A stretch of 64,000 bases of DNA from Sphagnum magellanicum (lineage: Eukaryota > Streptophyta > Sphagnopsida > Sphagnales > Sphagnaceae): NCBI GenBank assembly GCA_021904315.1, contig CM038925.1, forward strand, positions 6,760,501-6,824,500, given 5' to 3'. The first letter of the stretch is position 1, and the number at the start of each line of letters is the position of its first letter. Under the pieces are notes generated by a model. That model was not told the DNA's origin. It worked only from the letters and a program-made list of their open reading frames with translations, and did no database searches. The position numbers were made by a program, and so were the translations under genes. Shown piece by piece: positions 24,023 to 34,289 of this stretch.

Positions 24023-24780
24023 TCATGTTTTTTAGTTTTTAAAAAACTTTTATCTTTTTTATTTTTTATTTTTATGTGTTTTCTGTTTTTATTATTATTT
24101 TGTATAATAAAAATATTGTGTTTCTTTTTCATTTTTGTATTTTTGTTTATTTGGATGCAAGTTGAAGTTTGGAGAAAGAAGACACACCTCATTCCTTTTC
24201 AAGTAAGGTTTTTCTTCATTATTATAAGTTTTATTTTTTTCTTATTTTTTACTCTTTATTTGGTTTCTTTTTTTTTGTAATTTTTTTCTTTTAAAATGAT
24301 TTTACTGTATTTCCCTTTCCTTGTTTCATTTTTTTTTTTATAGTTTTTGTATTTTTTTTTTGTTTATGTTTGTTTCATGTTTTTTCTATTCTTATTTTGT
24401 CTATCTTCATTTTTTTTCTATTTTTATGCATTTATTTATTTATTTAATTTCTATTTTCTTTTCCAAAAAAAATCTAGTTTTTTTAATATTTTTTATAATA
24501 AAAATAATTTAAAAAAACTTTTTAATTTTTGTTTGATTACATGCAGGTTTCAAGTTTGGAAAAAGAAGACAAACCTCATTTTTTTTTTCAAGTATGGTTT
24601 TTTTTCTCTTTATTTTGCTCTCTGTTTTGTTTCTTATTTTTTGTCATCTATTTTTTAATTTTCTTTTAACATTATTTTACTGTATTTCCCTTTTTTGTTT
24701 CATGTTTAAGTGTTTACAAAAAGTTTCTAATTGTTAAAGTGTTTTTCTGTTTTTTTTTCCCCTAGTTTCTTCCTTTCTTA
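24023..24780. repeat. T-rich low-complexity region with internal duplication
   Basis: Long runs of T interrupted by A and C. A segment around 24,160-24,220 ('AAGTTTGGAGAAAGAAGACA' and following) is repeated with changes at about 24,550-24,610. The long open frames here encode only Phe/Leu-rich peptides and are not genes. Confidence 0.7.
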
Positions 24781-24889
24781 AAATATATATTTGTTCAATT
24801 TGGATGGATGACGGGACGGATGGATGACCGGATGGATGGATGGAAAACTTCATTTCATCCCGACATCCTTTACAATATACTAGTTTGAA

Positions 24890-24930
24890 CCCTGTGCCTA
24901 ATGCACAGATGTGTGTATATGACGGTACAT
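24890..24930 (-). mobile_element. Candidate Helitron 3' terminus B
   Basis: The minus strand reads CTGTGC-ATTAG-GCACAG (perfect 6-bp stem), then GGTTCAAA and CTAG followed by T. It shares its last 60 or so bases with terminus A at 22,050. Immediately left, and again near 25,670 and 25,970, lies a block reading on the minus strand like 'TGTAAAGGATGTCGGGATGAAATGAAG', which might mark neighbouring 5' ends, but none starts with the expected TC. Confidence 0.5.
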
Positions 24931-25689
24931 ATTACAAAATGATGCTGAATGATGTTGGTGTCCATGACATCATCCTCTATTGGTTTTTGTTTAGTTTGTT
25001 TCTAAATTTGTAAGGCACACCTTGAGACATTTTTTCCCTCAATTGCTTTTCATGTTTGTGTTTATCCTTTTTTTAAACTTGTATATTATTAAGTATAAAA
25101 AATTTTATTCTAGTTTGTCTTGTTGCAACTTGAAGGTGGTTTTTTTTTTTTTTTTTTGGGGGGGTGCTATTTGAAACTTGAAAAACAATATTTTTTTGAA
25201 TGTGTGGGTTTAGGGTTTAGGGTTATTTGTGGGTATATGTTTGGCAATGCAGTGTTGTTTCCATTTTTATTCACACAGTTTTTGTTTGGATGTTATTGTG
25301 ATTTTTATTTTTTTTAATTGGTAATTTTGGTCATCCATATTGGAAGGGAGTTCATTTCATGGCCCTCACAACATTAATCTACAATTGAAAGGTTATTTTG
25401 ATGATATTTAATTTCTTAGTAGAACAAAAGCCCATATAATGTATTAATACATTACTTACAAATGCATAATAATAAAACTATCAAATTTCCAATGTATGTT
25501 TTTCCACATTTTGAATGACCCAGACTGGCAAGGTTTTTGTGGGGTTTGTTCTACCCTCTACAGGGATTTCAAATCCTGGGATGACCTACAGAGATAGAGC
25601 GATGGGTCACTGCTTGTGGATGGATGGATGACGGGACGGATGGATGGAAAGCTTCACGAAAAACGATCACGACGTCCTTTACTATATGT

Positions 25690-25897
25690 AATAATTATTC
25701 ATCATACACGGTGATTATTTATGCACCGTCCAGCAAGCAAGCAGCACATGGAGGATGATGATGTATCTAAATAGGGACATGGATGGAGGGCCATTCTTGG
25801 TTTATTTCCTTCCCATTCTTGGTGGGCAGAAAGCTACAGTGTCAGACTCATTAGAGGGATGGTGTGCAGCCGGCAACCTCGGAGCTTCCAGGGTGTG
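25690..25897. repeat. Direct repeat, copy A2
   Basis: Second copy of the repeat at 23,711-24,022, lacking the internal 106 bases. It is followed directly by a GGAT/GACGG minisatellite. Confidence 0.85.
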
Positions 25898-25992
25898 GAT
25901 TCGCATGGATGACCGGACGGATGGACGACGGGACAGATGGATGGAAAGCTTCATTTCATCCGGATGTTCTTTACAATGTATGATAATATACA

Positions 25993-26300
25993 TGGAAGTT
26001 GAACTATGGCCAAACAATGTGGGATAAAATTGAGGTGTAATTGGGAAAGTCCTAGGGAACACATTGAGAACTTGGGGAACGTTGATGGGAACTTGATGGG
26101 ACCACATTGGGAACATGTTGGGAGGAGACAAAAAAAAACAAAAGATCCCCCCCCCCCCCCCCCCCCCCCCCCCTCCCCTGAACCTGAAAGAAAAAAAAGC
26201 TAAGGCCCACCCCCCAACTGCATGTTGAGCCTTCTCATTCATTACATAAACTTTCTATTTCCAAAATTGTTTGTCACCATTTTGAACCTAGGCTGATTGC
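25993..26300. repeat. Third, degenerate copy of the germin upstream region, with poly-C tract
   Basis: Parallels 29,815-30,080 in the right arm: 'TGTGGGATAAA.TTGAGGTG', a run of GGGAAC-type repeats, a poly-C tract (27 C, 26,147-26,173), then 'AAAGCT' and a block ending 'TTTCCAAAA.TGTTT.TCACCATTTT'. No germin coding sequence accompanies it. Confidence 0.75.
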
Positions 26301-28609
26301 CCCCCTTACAACCTGGGGTACTTATTGGCTTGTATGTACTTGAATTTTACATATAGATTTGTAAACGAACAGTCTCATGGCTTATATATGTATTCCAAAA
26401 AATTTAATGACTTGATTCAGACTGATTTGTGTGAGATATTTTACTAATAATATTTTCGCTTCTTGTGCATTTTACATATTTTTCTTTATGATATTTTGTG
26501 AATCATGGATAGGATCTTGAAGGTCCAAGAAAGAATAACATTATATACCTTTTCATTTTGATATACTTCACCTTTTTAATCAACTAATGCACAATATTAC
26601 CATAAGCAACCCAAAATTTCAAATATAGCCAATCTTTCAAAACCAAAAGTCTCAAAACGATCCTACTGCTTAAATTTCATATACTCGACTTCATGTGCTA
26701 TAGACTATCTATCTATTTCTAAGTCAAACAGTCAAATGTGGGTTGTGGAAAAAATTGGACATTTATTTTATTATGAGTTGTAAATTCAATTGACAATTTG
26801 GTTACCCTTTGATGCACCCTTGGGTTTGGCAAGTGATATGGTGAGTAAAAAAATTGTTCAATATTGATCATGAGCAAGGTGCCAAACTGTGGGTGTTCTT
26901 CTGTAGGTGCTTCAAAGTTGGGCGTCACTCTTAACAGGTTGTAGAACTTACCTATTGCATGGGCAAGACCTTTGTGGTCAGGGTTCTATCCTGTTGAGGA
27001 AACTTACTTTTCATTAAATTATGAAACATGTGGCTTGACCAACTCACATTATACGGGTAATGGACATTGGCTGAACTCCTAGTTAATTGTGTCTGGCCAA
27101 AATAAATATGTTCAGAATATTAGGATTGCAAAAAACATATGTTCAAAATTTGACAATCACCAATTTAAGAAATATTACATAAATTCTTTGCATTGGACAA
27201 ATTGCCTTTGAGTCTATGAAAACCATCAGAGAGCCAAACACCAACAATATAATATTAGTCGATGTCTATAATTTCACCACACGAAATTATTGTGTCATCA
27301 AGTTCACTCCATCATTTGTCCATGAGTGGCATGTTTGGTTTTAATCAAATTTGGAAGATGACATGGACCCCTACACATGATGCCTATTATTCTACATGTG
27401 AACCTAGGCTTGACGAAAGCTCCATATATAATGGAAACCAACACTTCCCTGAGAATATTTTGTGGACTACATCAACTCTTTGATTGCCACATAGAAATTT
27501 AGCAAAACGAAACCTTCTCACACGTGTTAGTGACCATTAAAATGCCAACTGGTAACACAAGCTAGGTAGCTTCCAAGGGTACAAGGTAACAGTCTTGCTC
27601 TAAGCTATGTTCTTTTGGTGCCAAATTTTGTCAAAATGTGAAAAATGAAACAGGAATATTTTGTGGCAATATTCCTTTTTCTGCTAAAAATGGTCAAATT
27701 GAAAACCCTCTGCCACATTTGGATGTTGATTTTAATTTGGTAGCATTTTTACGACCAGTTTTTAAACTACTTCGACATGATTACAAACCTGTTAGCATTT
27801 AATGCTAAATCCCTCTTGGGATGCGAGCCAATGATGCAACATCAGAAAGTTGGAAAAAATATTGCTTGCTCTTAGGGTAAAAGGCAAATAATATAAATAA
27901 AATGCAAGAAGCAGAATCTTATCAATAAGTTAAGTAAAAAAGATTCCATCAACAACAAATCAAAGTTGCAAAATGTTAGAATTTACACGAGTTCCAAGAT
28001 TATCCTTCCATGTTATTACCTTTTTGTCCACATTTCAAAACAATTCCCCATCCTCAATTAAAAGTAAACTTCCAATACATGAAACCCAAGTATGGCAACC
28101 AAAACGATAAGAAATGTTTTTCTTCCAACGGAGTGAAGCATACATTTACTCTTTCATTTGTGAGTGGACATGCCTGCGTAAAGGACATACCCATCCATTA
28201 TTGGTGGATATCTCTTGGGAAATTAGTTGCCGACAAAATATTGGTGGGTACATGATTTACCTGTGCCCAATATTGGGTTTCCCAACAGTCCTCTTTTGTT
28301 GGAATTTCAAAGCAATTGCGCGTATGCATGGAACATTCTACAGGGACACGACACCAATCCATGTTGCGCTAATGGCCAAAGCACACAAGGTTTGTAACCA
28401 ACCATCCACGAAATATTGCAAAAGATAAAACTTTATTGGGAATTGAATGGCATGACGGCCAACTCAACCACTTTCATGTCAAGTGGGATACTGAATCTGA
28501 TGCCCCGCACAAAATTTGCTGCAATGCCATAGGCAGTCCCTAAAGAAAGGTTGCATCTCATGCAACATCTATAGACATAAAGTATGTATCAATATATATG
28601 ACCTTTGAT

Positions 28610-29293
28610 TCAAGCTTTCTTATTAGCAGCTTCGACTGCGTACTCGATCTTTTGGACTGCCTTTTCTCCCAATCCGAATGCTTTTTCCAAGACCACCTCG
28701 GTGATGTTGGAATTGAATAACGCTACTGCCTGTATTTGCGTACCTGGGTTCTGGCTGTTCAGGGCTGCAATTGCAGTTGCAGTACCGTCGCACACGTTGA
28801 GCTCGAAGTGCAAAAGACCTCTCGGGAACACAAACACATCGCCCTGCTGCAACGTGGCTGAATAAAGTTTTTCATCGGTGCTCACGAAACCGACGAACAA
28901 AGAACCCTCCACCACGAAAATGATCTCTGTGGCCCGAGGGTGTGTGTGGGGTGGGACGAGACCTCCTTTAGCGAAGTCCAGGCGTGCCATGGAAATCCCC
29001 AAAGTGTTGATGCCCGGGAATACTCCTGCAAATGCTCCTGTGACGTTACTTCCAAGGGGGTTGTTGGTGTTTCCAGGGGCGGCCAAGAGAGGGGACGCGA
29101 AGTCGGTGCCGGTCACAAGGGCAGGGTTCTTGCAGACCAGACCGTTAACGATGGTGGGGTTGGGATCGGCGACACAGAAGTCTTGCTCTGGGTCCGCATC
29201 TGATGCAATGGCCATCATGGGGAGGAGAGCTAGCTGCAACACAAAAAGTGCCACTGTGACACGGCGAACATGAGCTGAAAAGCTCCCAGCCAT
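28610..29293 (-). CDS. Germin-like protein, copy 2 (227 aa)
   Basis: Inverted paralog of copy 1 and transcribed towards it. The protein differs from copy 1 at only two places: one Asn is missing in the 'DPNNP' stretch after Cys40, and Ser92 is Val in 'AFAGVFPGINT'. The signal peptide, disulfide cysteines, both cupin boxes (HTH...E and PRGLLH) and glycosylation sites are all kept, so it should bind manganese and be secreted like copy 1. The start ATG (29,293) corresponds to the copy 1 start. A TATA box is conserved at 29,491-29,496. Since the flanks differ much more than the coding frame, either selection or gene conversion has kept the two proteins alike. Both may be expressed from similar upstream regions, though this one contains a poly-C insertion about 650 bases upstream of the ATG. 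Confidence 0.95.
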   Translation of the reverse strand: MAGSFSAHVRRVTVALFVLQLALLPMMAIASDADPEQDFCVADPNPTIVNGLVCKNPALVTGTDFASPLLAAPGNTNNPLGSNVTGAFAGVFPGINTLGISMARLDFAKGGLVPPHTHPRATEIIFVVEGSLFVGFVSTDEKLYSATLQQGDVFVFPRGLLHFELNVCDGTATAIAALNSQNPGTQIQAVALFNSNITEVVLEKAFGLGEKAVQKIEYAVEAANKKA

Positions 29294-29490
29294 CGCGTTG
29301 ACGAATGCTTGTTGGGGAGACCGCTGCAAATTGAGCAAAGTTAGTGAATATTCTTGACCCCAGGTAGGCAGAAAACAATTGAGCCAGCAATACTAGTGTA
29401 GGACGAAGGGGTCTGATAGGCAAGGAAAGCAGTGTAAGAAGAAGAGTCAGGTGAGCTCTGCAGTTGGAATGGAGGAGTGTGCAGTTTGGA

Positions 29491-29496
29491 TTTATA
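29491..29496 (-). promoter_or_regulatory. Putative TATA box of germin-like gene 2
   Basis: TATAAA on the minus strand, about 200 bases upstream of the ATG, in the same context as the box of copy 1. Confidence 0.6.
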
Positions 29497-29944
29497 GTGA
29501 GATGGCCAAGGTGGCGTACAAGGGCTGCCAAAGGTGGAGGTGGAAAAGTGCGTACACGTTCAGTCAATTGTCTACTGTCCTTGTCAATCCCGTGATGGAC
29601 CATTCTACCCGATGGCTCTAGAAGCTGTAGGAGATAGTGGCATACTGAGACAAAGGGCAAAATCTTTTTGGAAGGGGCCAGGTTGATTGACCCATCACCA
29701 ATCTTTTGGAACATTGGGCACTCCCCAGTAGAAACATCTCTTCGGACCCCAAGTCCAGATATAGAATCAAATGTGCTCTCCAACTTTTCAGTTTGTGTAC
29801 ATGGGAATGCAACTTTGTGTGGGATAAAGTTGAGGTGCTGTTGGGAACAAATTGGGAACTTGGGGAGCCCTCTGGGAACCGGGTGGGAGCCTCGTGTGAA
29901 TACGATGGGAACACATTGGGAACAAGAGAAAAAAAATCCCTGGA

Positions 29945-29967
29945 CCCCCCCCCCCCCCCCCCCCCCC
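29945..29967. repeat. Poly-C tract (23 C)
   Basis: Uninterrupted C run on the plus strand within the upstream region of germin copy 2. A comparable 27-C run sits at the matching point of the third copy (26,147-26,173), but the left arm has no such run. Confidence 0.95.
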
Positions 29968-32900
29968 TCGCACCCCAAAATACAAAAAGCTGAGTGCATC
30001 CTGAGCCTTGTCATTGGCTGCATACAACTTTAATTTCCAAAACTGTTTCTCACCATTTTTGGCCTGGGCCAATTAATGGGAGGGGCACAAACTGTGGGAC
30101 CTAGTCCTAAATATGCACAGGGTAGTATTTAAGTGAGGTCCGCTCCACATCAAACGGTGAACTTGAAAATTTGATCCTCTTACAAACTAGCCTTCTTAGG
30201 GGTTTAGCCCGTCTCAAACAAAATGTCGTAGATCATGGTCGTTAGTACGGTTACTTGCCGGCGGTTGCACGGAGGCTGAGAAAGGGCTGACTTTGATTAC
30301 ATGGTGATTCGAGGGTACGAGATGTCCACCACGTGTAGATTACACGCATGCGATCTATGTAGATGACTCAGCAGCTATACAGGCTGCAGTCCAGACAACG
30401 CGTATACACAGTCATGCGTTTCCTTCGGCAAGGGCCGATCTCTGGTCATCAGGGGTCCCCAAGTCATAAGTCTTCCCCCCAGACAGCGACAACAGGTTAC
30501 GGAACCCGCCCAATAATCTTTGGTCCACATCCATGGACAGACAGGGTAGACCGTCACCACATGGGCCGACCATTTTGCACACGCGTAAAACAAAAAAAAT
30601 TGAGACTTTGCGTCACAAATTCAATGATTTTTTTGAAAGTAAATCACGAAAAATTGAATTAAAATAATCTAGAAAAGTCAACAGATTTCTATACATGTTT
30701 CAAGTAATTATTAACCACAAAGGATGTTTTTAAAGTTTTCCTTTCATATTTATGTAAAAGCCAAATTCGGCTACAACAGCTTATGGATGCCTGCTACCTC
30801 AGCTGGATCAAGGTATGGTTGACCTATGTGCTTGTATCATTCTGTTAAAGGAGGAATAGTTAGTAGTTAGTAAGTAGTTGGTGATTTTCTCCTCTAATTT
30901 TGAATTCTTGGACATGAGTTTTATTGATAATTAATTCCATTTTTTCTTTTGTGGAAATGTGATTTTTAAAAAAAATTCAGAACTTTTGAAGAAGAATGGA
31001 TTCTATTTTGCACATGTGTGTATGGTTTGTACAAGATCTGCAATTTTATGGTACATGTATTTGTTAGTGCAAGATTTCTATGTTAAAATAGTATCGTAAC
31101 TTCAAGAATTGGTGAAATGAAAGAATATATGTTACCATTTGATGATCATTTTTGGGATGAACTCAACGAAGAATTGTAGTTTTTTTTAGGTTGTATTCTG
31201 ATTTATTATTATTTTTCTATAAATAAATTGCATATTTTCTTCTAAATCTACATGTTATTGATTAATTAAATTTTTTAAAGGATTTAAATCTAAGGGGGAT
31301 CATAGTTGTTGTGAAAGTTTGGTCTACAAGGGAATCTATCGGGAGATCTTGGTTAGAGAAGGGGAAAATGAACATAATGATTATAAGATGCTTATGAATG
31401 CAATTAAATCAAGCAACGGATAGAGATCAATAAATAATGTTCCTCCCACCAACAAAAGTATGTTGTGAATAGCAACGCGCATGTAACCATAAAACCCACA
31501 AATGTCAAAAACAAAGGAAAAGCCTACAAGGTACATCAATATTCTAATGAAGATAAATGTTTCAAAAGAAATTCAAACTATAGTAGTAATGAAGTAAAAC
31601 TACAATGATTGAGATTGGTACTTTGGGAGAAAAAATTACTTGAAGAATTCATGGGATTCACAACAAAACATGTATTTCCAAATTTGAGTCAACAAGTGCT
31701 AGAAGGGGAGGGATAAGGATTTTTAACTCTTCAACATTCAAATTTTGAGGGTTCATTTAGTAGTCAAAGCATGGAGTTGGAGAAAGAATAAGTATCTACA
31801 ACAAGATGGGTGGCCAATGTACATGCTTGGCAATCCAAGATTCCACCATACTATGAACCACCAAATAGTAGGAAGAAATTCATAACTATTCTAAAGTTGT
31901 TTAATGAATAATGGGTGAATGCCAATCAAGTAGTGGAATCGCTAGTACCATACTTTGTTGGAACAATTCAAACACTATAATTACTCAAACGAAACAAATT
32001 ATAAAACGTAGTGCATCAACTGTTTGCACCAACTCCACATGTCTTTGTAAACGAGTAATTGGTGACAAAAGCATAAACTATGGACAATGGTATGGAATGT
32101 ATGAACTAGGGAATGATGCTTTTCATTGCTTAACAAGGATGGTGAATGGACAACTATTACATCAACAGATCCATGTGCCAAATTGAATACCTAGATCTTC
32201 ACCGTCCATTAAGTGCAGGTACTTTCAATAGAAAAAACATGTTATGGATGAATGTCTTTACATTGATGATCCATTATGTTAAGGAATAATATAACATGTA
32301 TTTGATGAATTCACATATCAATCTATATCAGCATATTTAATTATTGCTAATGTCATATTTATACCCATGAAAACGATGGAGGCCATGTGTGTGGAAGCAT
32401 GGGTGTAAACTAATCTTCTAATTATGGTTAGATTACCTTTATGGACATATCAATTCTTATAGCACAAATGTAGGTTCATATTGTTCCAAATTAATTAAAA
32501 TCAACCAATGTGGTTATGGATAACCTTTATGTTAATACTGCAAGAGGAATAATTTGAGGTGCATCTCCATGGCCCCAAGGTTGTTAAAAATGGCATGAGA
32601 TGCCCAATTTGGGTTCGTTGTCATGTCAACATCCATTCAAACACATTAGTTTTGTCTATCGGGACAAATGTTGACCAATTTTTTTGGTTAGACTAGTTCT
32701 ACAATCGAAATTTTTCGAGTGCCCAAATTTTGAATCATTAAACTAGGCAACCAAAAAAATTCAATCACCAAATCAAGTGACCAAAAATTTCAATCGTTTC
32801 AATCAAGAATGGTTCGATCTCCACCATTGATGTACAAGTGAGCAATCACTACTTGAAGAATTTGATCATTGCTTAAAAACTTCAACCACCAGCTTAAACA

Positions 32901-33549
32901 ACCAAAAACGTTCCTTCATCAAATTGAATGATTGAAAATTTTCAATTGTTAGATGGACAATGGTTAAATCTCCACGATTGATTTAACACTAAAGATTTTT
33001 AATTGTTGGCCAAAAACATTTTATTCATTACATGAAAAAAATTTGATCACTACCGAAATTTTTTCCATCACCCAAAACTGAACTTTTGATTGCCACAAGG
33101 TTTAAGTTGGTTAAATGACGTGATTGTCAACTCCCTTAACTTTCCCCCAAATAGCCCAACATCACTTTGACCTATGGTTGGCCCTATTTTAACATGGTTG
33201 GGTGAAAGCATGGTAAAGTATATACAAAAAGTAGTGTAAGCAACAAAATATTGGGGTCCCTAAAGAAAAGGACAAACAAGTAGATGATTTATGGGGATAA
33301 TAAATAAAAATTTGGGTGCATTATTTTTTAACTCTTGTTTGCATGGACTTCAAAAGTTAAATTATTATAATCATGTTTTTTAAAGCTACTTGCAAGTACT
33401 TGAATTGGACCTAAAATTTATGGCAGTTTGAAAAATAAAGTTCAAGTACTTGAAAGTAGGTGAAATGTTTTTGCAAGTATTTGGTTTTTTTTTCAAGCAC
33501 CTTAATATTGATGTGATGAACATTCTAATATATATTTTTGGGTTAATCC

Positions 33550-33960
33550 AACTTGTTTTCATAACTAAAATCATCCCCAACCCTTAAAAAATGGGGGATA
33601 CTTTTGGGGTACTTTTTCAAATCCAAATGACGACACAAATTACTTTTGAAAGCTAGAAGGAGGCTAAAGATGCCCATGAAAAAAAAAATCATTTGTTTTG
33701 AAATGAACATTTTTCTGGATTCAGATAAATGCCACATTCTTTGCACTTTTGAACGCATAATTTGAGTTTTCGCAAATGAATATCCATGTCATTGTACATT
33801 GTAAAATCATCCAAAAATATTTTCATAAAATTGTCTAAATATTATCTGAATGCTTTGGTAACAGCTCTCTGATATGTTGGAGGTTCATTTTAAACTCCAA
33901 ATGACATCACTTTCATAACACATTTTGGGTTTTGCGACTGAGCTTTACAACTACGTCCCA
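33550..33960 (-). mobile_element. Ty3/gypsy reverse transcriptase fragment
   Basis: The minus strand reads 'NEPPTYQRAVTKAFR', 'YLDNFMKIFLDDFTMYNDMD', 'HLRKLKLCVQKC' and 'GIYLNPEKCSF' in order. The FLDDF...Y block is the reverse transcriptase active-site region of plant Ty3/gypsy elements. It is a broken internal piece without LTRs and old. Confidence 0.8.
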
Positions 33961-34289
33961 ATTAAGAAGGACATATGCAATTAGTCATTCATGAGTTATT
34001 AAACCCATGTCATTTCACCCATTTAGTCGCAAAGGACATTTAGTCACAAATCCTAATCATCGTATCGATTAGGATTTTTTTATTATTAATATTGAAATTC
34101 CATGTCATCAATGACCTTGGCATGATGTGTAAAGTGTAAAGTGCATTCCATTAAATGGAATTATTTTAATCAACTATGTGTTATAAGAGACATTTTACTA
34201 GATGTTTGACATGTGTCAAAAATCTACATGGTTATTCAAATGTACATGTAATGCACATGACCCACATGTTGCCATGGTTTGCCAACTTT
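33961..34289. other. Intergenic DNA
   Basis: Nothing recognised between the gypsy fragment and the satellite array. Confidence 0.5.

Larger units (their letters stand above)
21521..28304. other. Spacer between the inverted arms, a composite of small repeats
   Basis: A 6.8-kb spacer with no gene that I can support. It contains two tandem diverged copies of a block also found in the germin upstream region (about 21,785-21,870 and 21,905-21,985, each with a TGGGCACTGCCCA palindrome), two Helitron-like 3' ends, a direct repeat (23.7 and 25.7 kb), T-rich DNA at 24.0-24.8 kb, GGAT/GACGG minisatellites (about 23,020, 24,805, 25,620 and 25,900), a third degenerate copy of the germin upstream region (26.0-26.3 kb) and featureless DNA from 26.3 to 28.3 kb. 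Open frames here are driven by low-complexity sequence. Confidence 0.7.
28305..33204. repeat. Right arm of the large inverted duplication
   Basis: Reverse complement of the left arm (15,470-21,520) without the solo LTR. The pre-insertion site is intact at 32,745-32,749. It contains a 23-C tract (29,945-29,967) where the left arm has none. The part from 31.3 to 32.7 kb shows weak, frame-shifting coding character on the plus strand (as does the left arm on its minus strand) but matches no family I can name. Confidence 0.9.

Noticed and set aside
24023-24660. Phe/Leu-rich open frames (for example 23,990-24,280 and 24,347-24,658) resembling membrane proteins
   Set aside because: They arise from T-rich low-complexity DNA and overlap in several frames. 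No start context, motif or neighbour supports a gene.
25200-25230. Plant telomere-like TTTAGGG repeats
   Set aside because: Only two to three units in unique surroundings, far too short for telomeric or interstitial telomeric DNA.
25755-26242. Frames containing poly-Gly or poly-Pro stretches
   Set aside because: Generated by the poly-C tract and the GGAT minisatellite.
31390-32700. Coding-like plus-strand stretch in the right arm (mirrored in the left arm)
   Set aside because: Frames change repeatedly in both arms and no known family motif emerged, so no gene is claimed.
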